Below are positions 1 to 8,987 of a DNA stretch of 64,000 nt, one piece after another (within the stretch, counting starts at the first letter, position 1; each line of letters begins with the position of its first letter). Position numbers and translations under genes: made by a program. Source of the DNA: Bacteroidetes bacterium OLB9 (GTDB taxonomy: Bacteria > Bacteroidota > Bacteroidia > Chitinophagales > Saprospiraceae). The notes beneath the pieces were generated by a model, which searched no databases, had not been told where the DNA came from, and worked only from the letters and a program-made list of their open reading frames with translations. Location: positions 40,285 to 104,284 of the forward strand of contig LNBW01000017.1 of assembly GCA_001567255.1 (NCBI GenBank), read 5' to 3'.

Positions 1-666
1 GGGTATGGTAAGTCTTCCAAGGGCAATTACGAAGTGTCTATGGATTTTTTTGCTGATATGATTCAAGCCTTTTGTGATAAAATGGGGCTGAAGCAAATCG
101 TGTTGGCAGGTCACTCTATGGGCGGTCAGATATCTATTGCTACTGCATTGAAGTATCCTAATCTAGTCTCTAAGTTGATACTTATGGCACCTGCCGGATT
201 TGAGACTTTTAATAAAGGCGAAAAACAATGGTTTAGAGATGTCATGACAGTAGATGGCGTGAGACTCACTACTGTGGAGCAGATCAGGGTCAACTATGCT
301 TACAATTTTTATAACATGCCGGATGATGCAAGCTTTATGATCGATGATAGGATTGCAATACGTCATGCTGTCGATTTTCAAGATTATTGCTACCACGTCA
401 CCCAAGGAGTAAAAGCTATGGTTGATAACCCGGTGTTTGATTTTTTACCGGAGGTGAAGCAAAAGACGCTTTGTATCTTCGGAGAGAATGACAATCTCAT
501 TCCAAATCGGTTTCTCAATGGAGGTCCTACGAAAAAGTATGCTGAAATGGGCGCTGAAAAAATGCCTAATTGTGAGCTGCACATGATTAATAAGGCAGGT
601 CACTTTGTCATGTTTGAAAAATCAGCAGAGGTTAATAAATTGATGAGAAACTTTCTGAAGTCATAG
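1..666 (+). CDS. alpha/beta hydrolase, 5' end missing
   Basis: The open frame enters from the left edge, so the N-terminus is outside the window. The first in-window residues, GYGKSSK, match the loop after strand 4 of alpha/beta hydrolases. GHSMGG is the nucleophile elbow with the catalytic Ser. GENDNLIP carries the likely acidic residue and GHFVMFEKS the catalytic His near the C-terminus, so the triad is complete. The GTG at 34 is an internal codon rather than the start. Substrate cannot be told; the layout suits an esterase, C-C hydrolase or haloperoxidase-like enzyme. It converges on the cupin gene with only 2 bases between stop codons. Confidence 0.85.
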   Translation, partial: GYGKSSKGNYEVSMDFFADMIQAFCDKMGLKQIVLAGHSMGGQISIATALKYPNLVSKLILMAPAGFETFNKGEKQWFRDVMTVDGVRLTTVEQIRVNYAYNFYNMPDDASFMIDDRIAIRHAVDFQDYCYHVTQGVKAMVDNPVFDFLPEVKQKTLCIFGENDNLIPNRFLNGGPTKKYAEMGAEKMPNCELHMINKAGHFVMFEKSAEVNKLMRNFLKS

Positions 667-668
667 GC

Positions 669-1067
669 TTATTCATTCTTAAATATCCGGTCTTCTTTGT
701 TGAATCTGGGCATTTGCACTGAAATGACCTTTACTGGAATGCTAGAAGTTACCTCCAGTGCATGGAAGGTTGCCTTGGGAATAACAAAAAAGTCGTCTTT
801 TTTGATTTCGAAGGTTTGATCACCTACCGTCATTAATCCGATACCATCGACCACGTAGATGCCTTCGGTGTGTTCGTTGTGTTTGTGCATGCTCACTCCT
901 TTTTTGATCCAGATGAGAAAGTAAGAAGCTTCATCATTTTCGTAAAGTAGCTGAGTATAAACGTTTTCATAATCTTCGGGTACACTTAGGTTTTGAAGAT
1001 GAGTGATCTCCTGACTCCATCCGACGGTAACTAACAGTGATAGAATTATGGTTGAAAAGATGTTCAT
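669..1067 (-). CDS. secreted cupin-domain protein
   Basis: A 132-residue protein with a signal peptide (MNIFSTIILSLLVTVGWSQ, cleavage near residue 19) followed by one small cupin barrel. HKHNEHTEG supplies the metal-binding His/Glu set of cupin motif 1, and FFVIPKATFHALEV fits motif 2 with its His. Small exported single-cupin proteins are common in Bacteroidota and mostly uncharacterised; a metal-dependent or ligand-binding role is possible. A TATATTTG -7 promoter element lies at 1092-1099 on the same strand, about 25 bases upstream of the start. Confidence 0.75.
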   Translation of the reverse strand: MNIFSTIILSLLVTVGWSQEITHLQNLSVPEDYENVYTQLLYENDEASYFLIWIKKGVSMHKHNEHTEGIYVVDGIGLMTVGDQTFEIKKDDFFVIPKATFHALEVTSSIPVKVISVQMPRFNKEDRIFKNE

Positions 1068-1091
1068 TATGTTGGTATTTAGTGTCTAGGA

Positions 1092-1099
1092 CAAATATA
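1092..1099 (-). promoter_or_regulatory. -7 promoter element of the cupin gene
   Basis: Read on the minus strand this is TATATTTG, a perfect match to the Bacteroidota -7 consensus TAnnTTTG, 25 bases upstream of the cupin start. I see no clear -33 TTTG at the expected distance. Confidence 0.45.
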
Positions 1100-1139
1100 C
1101 GGATAATTAAAATATTCGATACTACACGTAAAATTGTAA

Positions 1140-1147
1140 TAAATTTG
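1140..1147 (+). promoter_or_regulatory. -7 promoter element of the lipoprotein gene
   Basis: TAAATTTG matches the Bacteroidota -7 consensus and lies 36 bases upstream of the lipoprotein ATG. The -33 element is weak. It faces away from the cupin promoter, so 1068-1183 is a divergent promoter region. Confidence 0.45.
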
Positions 1148-1183
1148 CATTTAATTAAGTTGTATAGTAATTAGAGGTATAAG

Positions 1184-1714
1184 ATGAAATTACAGCGTCA
1201 TTTTCTCATTTTGTTGTTTTCCGGTCTATTACTATTACCAGGCTGTGAGAAAGAATCTACGCACCTTTTTGAAGTTAGACTAGATGCCAATTTTGAAATT
1301 TCATCTTCCTTGCCGGTGAGCAATGTAATCAGGCATTATGTGGTACTGAGAGATGTTCCCGTATTTTATGCTCAGAATCTGGCACATTATGGTGTGGATG
1401 AAAGCCAAATCAAAGCAGCTTATCCGTCTTATGGTTCGATACAGACTCGATTTGGCGAAGAAGATTTGTCTTTTATTGAGGATGTTATTGTCAGAGTACT
1501 CACGCCAGATGGCAATAAAATTGAGATATATCGTCTGGATTTCGTAAAGTATAATACCCATGGTGAGATCAGAATGCTAAGTCAGACTTTTGATGGCCTG
1601 AAAGAAGTGCTAAAGACAGAAAGTATAGACTTAGAGATTGGCTTCCGCTTGAGACGCTTTCCTCCTAGAAATATTAGCGCTAGAATTGATTTTGGCTATG
1701 CGGTGTATGATTGA
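1184..1714 (+). CDS. lipoprotein of unknown function
   Basis: A 176-residue protein with a type II signal peptide: a short basic start, a hydrophobic run and the lipobox LLPGC, with Cys21 as the lipidated residue. The mature part is beta-rich and acidic, with no motif I recognise. It stands alone between two divergent or convergent neighbours. It is probably an envelope lipoprotein; no function can be assigned. Confidence 0.7.
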   Translation: MKLQRHFLILLFSGLLLLPGCEKESTHLFEVRLDANFEISSSLPVSNVIRHYVVLRDVPVFYAQNLAHYGVDESQIKAAYPSYGSIQTRFGEEDLSFIEDVIVRVLTPDGNKIEIYRLDFVKYNTHGEIRMLSQTFDGLKEVLKTESIDLEIGFRLRRFPPRNISARIDFGYAVYD

Positions 1715-1878
1715 TTTAATGTAAGTTGATACGACTTCATTATCAGATTAGGTGGCCGATGTAAAATACAATGATTATGTTGTATTATCTACAGTATATA
1801 GATGTATAGATTTGACCAATGTTTCATTACCACATTATTCAAAAATCCATATTTTCAATCAACAACAACACTAACCAG

Positions 1879-2514
1879 TTATATAGCCATCTCCGCTAGT
1901 GCGTACTCAAGGCTTTCAGAGCGATATCCACACTCAGCAAGATGATCAAGGAATCGCGGCAATACAAATTTTAGCTTTTCTTCTGCTTTGATATTATCAT
2001 GGAAAACGATGATAGATCCCGCACTATAGTTATTCATCACATTGCTTAGGCATTTTTCCTTTGTGATAGATAAGTCAAAATCACCACTCAGAACATCCCA
2101 CATGATGATCGACTTTGTCATTTTAAGCGCACTAGATTGTGATGGCTTTAATTTGCCGTAAGGCGGTCTAAATAGATCCGTTCGAACCCACTCGTCACAT
2201 TTTTTTATATTATTGATATAAGTTTCAGTGTCTGTTGTCCATCCTTTGAGGTGGTTGTAAGTATGATTACCTACTGCATGACCATTTGCGAGAATACGCT
2301 GATAAATCTCTGGATGTTTCTTGACATTTTCACCTACGCAAAAGAAAGTAGCTTTAAAATCATACGAATGCAAAGTATCTAAGATCCAGTCTGTCAGTTC
2401 AGGTATCGGGCCATCATCAAAAGTTAGGAAAACTTCTTTTCGATGGGTATCAATTTTCCATATAAAATCTGGAAATAAGGATTGAATGACGGGTGGCGTT
2501 TTAACTAAATACAT
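1879..2514 (-). CDS. polysaccharide deacetylase family protein (NodB domain)
   Basis: A 211-residue protein that is essentially one NodB homology domain (carbohydrate esterase family 4). The motifs appear in order: TFDDGP, with the catalytic base Asp and metal-binding Asp; GNHTYNH, the metal-binding His-x3-His; RPPYG; and IIVFHDN near the end, supplying the His of motif 5. There is no signal peptide, so it is either cytoplasmic or exported unconventionally. The family deacetylates N-acetylated sugars in peptidoglycan, chitin or surface polysaccharides; the substrate here is unknown. Confidence 0.85.
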   Translation of the reverse strand: MYLVKTPPVIQSLFPDFIWKIDTHRKEVFLTFDDGPIPELTDWILDTLHSYDFKATFFCVGENVKKHPEIYQRILANGHAVGNHTYNHLKGWTTDTETYINNIKKCDEWVRTDLFRPPYGKLKPSQSSALKMTKSIIMWDVLSGDFDLSITKEKCLSNVMNNYSAGSIIVFHDNIKAEEKLKFVLPRFLDHLAECGYRSESLEYALAEMAI

Positions 2515-2679
2515 GTTAAGTTGTTGAATTCCGCTTTTAAAATTAATTTTGCAGTTTTATTCCAAATTGCTAATCAACAGGGAATCAAAACCGGTTGGAT
2601 ATGTTATACCAACGCATGAGTTTGCAAATCTGCTGTAAGTTGCAGACTATTTTGTAAAACATTAACAAATTAGATTTTA

Positions 2680-2687
2680 TAATTTTG
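2680..2687 (+). promoter_or_regulatory. -7 promoter element of gltX
   Basis: TAATTTTG fits TAnnTTTG and ends 16 bases before the gltX ATG, which implies a very short leader. The nearest upstream TTTG (2651-2654) is 25 bases away, longer than the usual spacer. Confidence 0.4.
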
Positions 2688-2703
2688 AATTAATCAATAG
2701 AAA

Positions 2704-4332
2704 ATGTCAGAAGTGAGAGTCAGATTTGCACCCAGTCCTACAGGAGCGTTGCATATCGGTGGAGTCAGAACAGCTTTGTACAATTATCTCTTTGCAAAAA
2801 ACCAAGGAGGAACTTTCATACTTAGAATTGAAGATACAGATCAGACGCGGTATGTGCCCGGTGCAGAAGAGTATATCATTGAGAGCCTGAGATGGTTTGG
2901 TATATTGCCAACAGAAGGTCCTGAATTTGGGGGCGATTATGCACCGTACAGACAGTCAGAGCGTAAAGATTTGTATAAGCAGTATGCTGATCAACTTATT
3001 TCTAATGGACATGCTTACTATGCATTTGATACACCTGATGAACTGGATGCGCTGAGGAAGGCCGATCCTGAGTTTAAGTACAGCGCTCAAACTCGTGATG
3101 GCTTGAAGAATAGTCTGTCACTACCCGCTGATACAGTGCAACAGTTGCTCCATGACAACGCTCATGTAGCGGTAAGGCTCAAGATTCCTGCTAATGAAAC
3201 GGTGTCTTTTGACGATCAGATCAGAGGACACGTATCTTTTGATAGTAATGAGCTGGATGATAAAGTTCTACTCAAAGGCGATGGTATGCCAACGTACCAT
3301 TTGGCCAATATCGTTGATGACCACCTCATGAAAATTTCACATGTCATACGTGGAGAAGAATGGTTGAGTAGCACACCACATCACGTGTTGATGTATCGGT
3401 TTTTTGGCTGGCAGTCGCCACAATTTGCTCACCTACCTCTGATCCTGAAGCCATCAGGTAACGGAAAATTAAGCAAGCGCGATGGTGCAAAATTTGGATT
3501 TCCGGTATTTCCTCTATCATGGGACAGTGATAAGGAGGAAGACAATTTTACCGGCTTTAGAGAGGATGGCTACTTGCCTGAAGCACTCCTCAATTTCTTG
3601 GGTTTACTGGGATGGAGTCCGGGTGATGATCGCGAACTCATGTCTATTGAGGAAATGAGTGAACTCTTCAGCCTGGATAAGATAGTAAAGTCAGGAGCAA
3701 GATTTGACATCGACAAAGCACTTTGGTTTAATCAGCAATATATCATCCAGTCTGACGATCTCAAACTAGCTTATCTGATACAGAATGAAGCCATAGATAG
3801 AGGATACAACATACCTATCGAATATCTTAGTGAAGTATGCCACCAGATGAAAGAGCGCGTACATAAAACTACTGAAATACTCAGTGCGGGCAGGTTCTTT
3901 TTTGAAAGGCCAGATACCTATGATGATAGCACAATAATGAAGAAATACAAGGCAGATAACCGCCCTCATCTCCTTCAAATAGCCCAACGCGTGCGCACAG
4001 CCGACACGGATGGTATGGAAGAGGCTGTCAAAGGTTATATCAATGAAAATGGTCTGAAAATGGGGGAGTTTATGCCGGTCATCAGGATCGCAGTGAGTGG
4101 ATCAATGCAAGGCCCTGATTTGATAGAAAGCATGAAGCTACTCGGAGGTAAGGAATCAGCAGATCGTATCGAAGCAGCACTACATTATATCGACAGATAC
4201 TCAGCTGCTAAATCGGAGCACAATACGCTGATCAACCTTGTAATTAAGGACGTTTTGTCTTATGTTGTAATTTTTTTATGTCAAATTGACATATATTTGC
4301 TATTGGTCGTATATTTGATGTATAGTAGCTGA
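2704..4332 (+). CDS. gltX: glutamyl-tRNA synthetase
   Basis: Class I aminoacyl-tRNA synthetase that charges tRNA-Glu. The ATP-binding HIGH-type motif is PSPTGALHIGG near residue 10 and the KMSKS-type loop is KLSKRDGAKFG near residue 255. The C-terminal anticodon-binding region follows. At 542 residues it is longer than the usual 500 or so. The last 35 residues or so (after AALHYIDRYSAAK) are hydrophobic, unlike any gltX tail I know, and are encoded by DNA that also holds the clpB promoter. The extension may be a recent stop-codon loss or a frameshift near the end. The start follows a -7 element directly. Confidence 0.95.
   Translation: MSEVRVRFAPSPTGALHIGGVRTALYNYLFAKNQGGTFILRIEDTDQTRYVPGAEEYIIESLRWFGILPTEGPEFGGDYAPYRQSERKDLYKQYADQLISNGHAYYAFDTPDELDALRKADPEFKYSAQTRDGLKNSLSLPADTVQQLLHDNAHVAVRLKIPANETVSFDDQIRGHVSFDSNELDDKVLLKGDGMPTYHLANIVDDHLMKISHVIRGEEWLSSTPHHVLMYRFFGWQSPQFAHLPLILKPSGNGKLSKRDGAKFGFPVFPLSWDSDKEEDNFTGFREDGYLPEALLNFLGLLGWSPGDDRELMSIEEMSELFSLDKIVKSGARFDIDKALWFNQQYIIQSDDLKLAYLIQNEAIDRGYNIPIEYLSEVCHQMKERVHKTTEILSAGRFFFERPDTYDDSTIMKKYKADNRPHLLQIAQRVRTADTDGMEEAVKGYINENGLKMGEFMPVIRIAVSGSMQGPDLIESMKLLGGKESADRIEAALHYIDRYSAAKSEHNTLINLVIKDVLSYVVIFLCQIDIYLLLVVYLMYSS
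4279..4291 (+). promoter_or_regulatory. operator-like palindrome upstream of clpB
   Basis: TGTCAAATTGACA is a perfect 6+1+6 inverted repeat. It covers the predicted -33 element of the clpB promoter and lies inside the 3' end of the gltX frame. This is where a repressor would block polymerase. It does not match the CIRCE/HrcA operator sequence. Confidence 0.4.
4286..4317 (+). promoter_or_regulatory. clpB promoter
   Basis: TTG (4286-4288), a 21-base spacer, then TATATTTG (4310-4317) match the Bacteroidota -33/-7 pattern. The element ends 48 bases before the clpB ATG. A second perfect -7 match (4292-4299) lies between the two boxes. Confidence 0.6.
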
Positions 4333-4365
4333 TAATCCAATTAAAAGCATTAATAAACTATATAG

Positions 4366-7098
4366 ATGACATACGATAATTTTACTGTAAATGCCCAGGA
4401 AGCAATTCTAAAATCCCAGCAATTGGCTGGTTCATTAGACCAGCAGGGCGTGGATACTATTCATTTGATTAGAGGAATTATGGATACGGATCCACAGCTT
4501 ACTGAATTTTTATTCAACAAGATTGGGATCAATATTCCGGGGCTAAAAAGAGATATTAACCTCGAACTGGAACGCTATCCAAAAGTAGAGGGTACAGACA
4601 AGCAATATCTTACTAACGACGCTAATAAAGCATTAGCTAGTGCTAAAAAGATGATGGCTGACTTTGGTGATGAATTTATTTCAATAGAGTTAATATTACT
4701 GGGTATTCTTAAAGGCAATGACAAGGCCGCTACTATACTTAAAAATTATGGTGCGACAGCTGATAAAATGAAAGCAGCCATTGTAGAGTTACGAAAAGGG
4801 AGAAAAGTCCAGGATCAGAATGCCGAGAATCAGTATAACGCACTTAAAAAATATGCAGTTGACCTGAATGAGTTGGCTGAAAACGGTAAACTGGATCCGA
4901 TTATTGGAAGAGACGAAGAAATCAGACGTATTTTGCACATACTGTCACGTAGGAAGAAGAACAACCCAATTATTCTAGGAGATCCCGGCGTCGGTAAGAC
5001 AGCGCTAGTTGAAGGCATAGCCTGGCGTATTGTTCAGCAGGACGTGCCTGAAAATCTTAGGACAAAAAAGATATTTATGCTGGATATGGCTGCTCTAGTA
5101 GCTGGTGCAAAATATAAAGGTGAATTTGAAGAACGATTAAAAGCAGTCGTCAATGAAGCCATTGCTTCTAATGGCGAAGTGATTCTTTTTATAGACGAAA
5201 CGCATACATTGATAGGTACAGGTGGTGGACAGGGTTCGCTGGATGCGGCCAATATTTTAAAACCAGCACTGGCAAGAGGAGAGTTAAGAACTATCGGCGC
5301 AACCACACTGGATGAGTATCAAAAATATTTTGAAAATGATCAAGCTTTAGTCAGGAGATTTCAGACCGTGATGCTGGATGAACCATCAGTAGAAGATACT
5401 ATTTCCATATTGAGAGGTATTCAGGATAAGTATGAAGTATATCACAAAATTGATATTCTAGATGAAGCCTTGATCGCTGCAGCTGAGCTGTCTAATCGGT
5501 ACATTCCAGAGCGGAAATTGCCGGATAAGGCCATAGACCTAATTGATGAAGCAGCAGCAAAAATGCGATTGGAACTGGACTCTGTACCTGAAGCGGTAGA
5601 TGATCTGGATAGAAAAATTCGCCAACTGGAGATAGAACGAGAATTTATTAAGAAAGAAAATGATGAGAAAAAATTTAAAGCCCTTTCAGAACAAATCGCT
5701 AATCACAGAGAAAAATTAGAAAGTCTTAAAGCTGCATGGCGTTCTGAAAAGGAAATAGTAGATACTATTCAGAGCATTAGAAAACAGATGGAAGAGCTCG
5801 AATACGAGGCGCAGAAGGCTGAGCGAAATAGTGATTTTGAAAAAGTGGCAAAAATCAGATATGGTGATCTCAAGCAGAAAGAAGCAGAACTTAAAGTAGC
5901 AACTGAAAAGCTCAATAAACTGCCTGAAGAAAGTAGGTTTACCAATGAGCAGGTTACTGCCGATGATATTGCAGATGTGATTTCAAAGTGGACAGGAATT
6001 CCGGTGTCTAAGATGCTACAGAGTGAAAAAAATCGATTACTGCATCTTGAAGAGGAAATAGGGAAACGTATTATAGGCCAAAAAGAAGCAGTCATAGCAG
6101 TATCTGATGCAGTGCGAAGAAGTAGGGCTGGTCTGCAAGATGAAAAAAAACCGATAGGCTCGTTTATATTCTTAGGTCCGACAGGAGTAGGAAAAACAGA
6201 ACTTGCAAAGGCGCTTGCAGAAGTACTTTTTGATGACGAATCTGCGATTACACGTATTGACATGAGTGAATATCAGGAAAAGCACACTGTATCACGACTG
6301 ATAGGAGCGCCTCCCGGATATGTAGGGTATGACGAAGGTGGACAGTTGACAGAAGCTGTAAGACGACGTCCTTATTCCATCATTCTCCTAGACGAGATTG
6401 AAAAAGCACACCCTGATACATTTAATATTTTACTTCAGGTGCTTGATGATGGACGATTGACAGATAATAAAGGTCGTATTGCTAATTTCAAAAACACCAT
6501 TATCATCATGACTTCCAATATGGGAGCTGAGACAATTCTAGACAACTTTGAAGACCTAGAAGCACTGGGCGAAGCGCATCGCACTGAGATTATAGAGACC
6601 ACTAAAGTCGAAGTCTTTGATTTACTCAAACAGAATATGAGGCCAGAGTTTCTGAATCGTATTGACGAAAAAATTATGTTTTTACCTTTGACGAAAGAAG
6701 AAATCAAGCAAATTGCTCAGTTGATGATCAAGAAACTGACTAAGAATCTTGAAAAGCAGGAAATAGGGCTACAGCTTGATGATTCAGCACTGAATCTACT
6801 GGCAGACTTGGGTTATGAACCACAATTTGGAGCAAGACCAATGGCCAGAGTCATTCAGAAAGAGATCGTCAATGAGATGGCTAAGTATGTACTGAGTGGT
6901 CAGTTTGGTCCTGGCGATACGATTTATATCGGTACCGATGCTAAGGGTTTTGTTTTTAGTGCTGAAGAAAAAGAATCTAAAGCAAAGCCAAATGTAGAGC
7001 GGAAGAAGAATCTGGACCAACTACAGAAGGCAACTAAAGATTTGAATGATACCATTGAGGATATTGAAGAAATCGGAGAAGCAGACGACGACAAATAA
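4366..7098 (+). CDS. clpB: ATP-dependent chaperone ClpB
   Basis: AAA+ disaggregase that works with DnaK to rescue aggregated proteins after stress. The order is an N-terminal Clp repeat domain (about 1-145), nucleotide-binding domain 1 with Walker A GDPGVGKT near 205-212, a long coiled-coil middle domain (about 405-530) rich in Glu/Lys, and nucleotide-binding domain 2 with Walker A GPTGVGKT near 604-611, then a D2 small domain. The long middle domain separates it from ClpC and ClpA. At 910 residues it exceeds the usual 860 or so because of a charged Lys/Glu/Asp-rich C-terminal tail (about 865-910). It is monocistronic, with its own promoter and a strong terminator. Confidence 0.95.
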   Translation: MTYDNFTVNAQEAILKSQQLAGSLDQQGVDTIHLIRGIMDTDPQLTEFLFNKIGINIPGLKRDINLELERYPKVEGTDKQYLTNDANKALASAKKMMADFGDEFISIELILLGILKGNDKAATILKNYGATADKMKAAIVELRKGRKVQDQNAENQYNALKKYAVDLNELAENGKLDPIIGRDEEIRRILHILSRRKKNNPIILGDPGVGKTALVEGIAWRIVQQDVPENLRTKKIFMLDMAALVAGAKYKGEFEERLKAVVNEAIASNGEVILFIDETHTLIGTGGGQGSLDAANILKPALARGELRTIGATTLDEYQKYFENDQALVRRFQTVMLDEPSVEDTISILRGIQDKYEVYHKIDILDEALIAAAELSNRYIPERKLPDKAIDLIDEAAAKMRLELDSVPEAVDDLDRKIRQLEIEREFIKKENDEKKFKALSEQIANHREKLESLKAAWRSEKEIVDTIQSIRKQMEELEYEAQKAERNSDFEKVAKIRYGDLKQKEAELKVATEKLNKLPEESRFTNEQVTADDIADVISKWTGIPVSKMLQSEKNRLLHLEEEIGKRIIGQKEAVIAVSDAVRRSRAGLQDEKKPIGSFIFLGPTGVGKTELAKALAEVLFDDESAITRIDMSEYQEKHTVSRLIGAPPGYVGYDEGGQLTEAVRRRPYSIILLDEIEKAHPDTFNILLQVLDDGRLTDNKGRIANFKNTIIIMTSNMGAETILDNFEDLEALGEAHRTEIIETTKVEVFDLLKQNMRPEFLNRIDEKIMFLPLTKEEIKQIAQLMIKKLTKNLEKQEIGLQLDDSALNLLADLGYEPQFGARPMARVIQKEIVNEMAKYVLSGQFGPGDTIYIGTDAKGFVFSAEEKESKAKPNVERKKNLDQLQKATKDLNDTIEDIEEIGEADDDK

Positions 7099-7121
7099 TC
7101 CCTTTTTAATATCAATATTGA

Positions 7122-7157
7122 GGAAGAATGCAAAAGGAGTGGCATTCTTCCTTTTTT
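7122..7157 (+). terminator. clpB terminator
   Basis: GGAAGAATGC and GCATTCTTCC form a perfect 10-bp stem with a 10-base loop, followed directly by a T run. It starts 24 bases after the clpB stop codon. Confidence 0.85.
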
Positions 7158-7287
7158 ATTTCAATCATGACATGAATTTATTGTAGGCTGGAAAAAAGCT
7201 GAACATTGGACGCATTTAATGACGTTTTTCCAAACGACGGCCTCTGAAAGGTGTAAGGTAATTTTGATGTTCATTTATGACAGTAAA

Positions 7288-7315
7288 TTGCAATTGAATC
7301 ATAACTTTATCTTTG
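7288..7315 (+). promoter_or_regulatory. promoter upstream of the unknown-rhomboid pair
   Basis: TTG (7288-7290), a 17-base spacer and TATCTTTG (7308-7315) fit the Bacteroidota consensus. A further -7-like TAATTTTG lies at 7343-7350, nearer the gene start at 7383. Confidence 0.45.
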
Positions 7316-7382
7316 ATTATAGCGTTATTAAAAATAAAGGATTAATTTTGTGTTGGCACCATGCTTTTAAAATCCGAATGCT

Positions 7383-8054
7383 ATGAACAGGTCATTTCAA
7401 TATAAAGGTACACTAAAAGACGCATCGCTTTTGCCGGCCATGGTGGAGGAAGTCGTAGATGTATGTGATGTTTTAAAATGGGAATATACTACTTTTGAAA
7501 AGGTATATGCAGGCAATGTATTTTCCTCAGAAGAAGATAAAAGAAACTATGGTATAGAGGTGCATACAGGAGAAACGTCTTCTGTTTATTTAGCATTTGA
7601 TGGTGTAGGCCACTTGATCAATGCTCAGTTAAAAACGCTAATTGACACTCATAATGAAGAAGGTACCAAAGTTGTTACTGTCCAAATCAACTTGGACGAC
7701 AAGGACGGCCAACCTGAAATATCAGAAGGTTTAAATTCTGAAGATATGACCAGCGAAATTTATCGTACATTGAGTGTTTATTACTACGGCAAACAGGAGG
7801 AAGAATATATGCGCATTAGAGAGTTTGTCAGATATCTGGGCAATAAATACATGATGGATTTTGAAATGGTGGAAGATGAAACAGATCCATCAAGGTTTAA
7901 TGAAGTCTTAAGTGAAAATTCAGAAAGAATCAGGATGATTATTAACTCATTCCAGGAATTAATTAAAGATAAGTCATTTGAGGGCCCACAAGGATTTTTA
8001 GAATTTCTACATAGGTTAGGTAAACATCTTCGTGATAATAAAAGTGAGGACTGA
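7383..8054 (+). CDS. conserved-looking cytoplasmic protein, function unknown
   Basis: A 223-residue acidic protein without signal peptide or membrane segment. The N-terminal two thirds look alpha/beta; the C-terminal third is predicted helical and charged (around residues 140-220). I recognise no motif. Its stop codon is 2 bases before the start of a rhomboid protease gene, so the two are very likely co-transcribed and translationally coupled. A functional link to the rhomboid is inference only. Confidence 0.65.
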   Translation: MNRSFQYKGTLKDASLLPAMVEEVVDVCDVLKWEYTTFEKVYAGNVFSSEEDKRNYGIEVHTGETSSVYLAFDGVGHLINAQLKTLIDTHNEEGTKVVTVQINLDDKDGQPEISEGLNSEDMTSEIYRTLSVYYYGKQEEEYMRIREFVRYLGNKYMMDFEMVEDETDPSRFNEVLSENSERIRMIINSFQELIKDKSFEGPQGFLEFLHRLGKHLRDNKSED

Positions 8055-8056
8055 TT

Positions 8057-8620
8057 ATGGCTGTAAGGATTAAATGGAATGCACCGGTCACTTTGACTTT
8101 TGCTTTGTTATGTACGACAGTATTTATTGCTGATAGATTTATGGCAGGTCATCTTATGCCTCTGTTTACCGTTTATCCGGATATTCACTGGTCAAATCCA
8201 TTTTCTGTTGCCTCGCTGATAAGCTATACGATGGGACATGCCAGTGTTGAGCACTTGCTAGGTAATTTGACTTTTGTGCTCTTACTAGGACCTATTGTAG
8301 AAGAGAAATATGGATCTTCCAATTTATTGTATATGATGTTATTGACGGCATTAGTGACCGGATTACTGTGTGTGTTTGTATTGAATATTGCACTGCTAGG
8401 TGCTAGTGGCATCGTCTTTATGCTCATTTTGCTAGTATCGTTTACAAATGTCAAAAGCGGAGAAATACCGGTATCGTTTATTCTTGTAGCTATTTTGTTT
8501 ATTGGCAAAGAACTCCTACATAGTGTAGAAGCCAATCAGATAGCTGAGTCTGCCCATATTGTAGGTGGTATATGTGGAAGTATTTTTGGTTTCAATTTTA
8601 ATACAAGAGCAACTAGTTAA
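8057..8620 (+). CDS. rhomboid family intramembrane serine protease
   Basis: A 187-residue, six-segment membrane protein. HASVEHLLGN gives the conserved His and the Asn of the oxyanion region, GASG contains the nucleophilic Ser, and AHIVGG in the last membrane segment holds the catalytic His. The dyad is complete, so it should be active. Rhomboids cleave membrane proteins within or next to the bilayer. It is the second gene of a tight pair with the unknown gene upstream. Its stop codon overlaps that of the convergent SdpI-like gene in a shared TTAA. Confidence 0.85.
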   Translation: MAVRIKWNAPVTLTFALLCTTVFIADRFMAGHLMPLFTVYPDIHWSNPFSVASLISYTMGHASVEHLLGNLTFVLLLGPIVEEKYGSSNLLYMMLLTALVTGLLCVFVLNIALLGASGIVFMLILLVSFTNVKSGEIPVSFILVAILFIGKELLHSVEANQIAESAHIVGGICGSIFGFNFNTRATS

Positions 8621-8970
8621 TCCTTTTCTTGATTTTTGATAGCTTTTTCTGTAATTATATAAACTAATATTGCAATCATAATCATAAGCAATATAGCGAT
8701 AGACACGCGGATGCCTTCATTCAAGGGTAAGATTGAAAGAAGGAAACAAACAGCTGTGTAAATGCCACCACCCATCATCATGTACTTGGCAGATTCAAGC
8801 TGGGCAAAATGCCAATTCTGAATATTTTTCATTGAGCTCCTAGTACGATAGCCATATATCTGGTTGATTTTTTTAGGTGGAAAATTATACTGTATGGCTC
8901 CGGCTAAAGCAAATATTCCACCCACCAGTAAGCCCAGAATTTGTAATGAGTTATGAGCAAGATCTATCAT
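8617..8970 (-). CDS. SdpI/YhfL-like membrane protein
   Basis: About 117 residues with three hydrophobic segments. The cytoplasmic stretch INQIYGYRTRSSMKN is the hallmark of the SdpI family, whose founder in Bacillus gives immunity to the SdpC toxin; most homologues are of unknown role. A longer frame opens at 9003, but that start falls inside the sucC terminator hairpin, so I place the start at the ATG at 8968-8970 (MIDLAHNS). It converges on the rhomboid gene, sharing the four bases TTAA for both stop codons. Confidence 0.75.
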   Translation of the reverse strand: MIDLAHNSLQILGLLVGGIFALAGAIQYNFPPKKINQIYGYRTRSSMKNIQNWHFAQLESAKYMMMGGGIYTAVCFLLSILPLNEGIRVSIAILLMIMIAILVYIITEKAIKNQEKD

Positions 8971-8987
8971 GGCTAATTTTGAGTCAT

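Noticed and set aside
5769..6263. 164-codon minus-strand frame opposite clpB
   Set aside because: It is antisense to a certain gene, Ser-rich and low-complexity, with no family motif. It is a by-product of codon use on the other strand.
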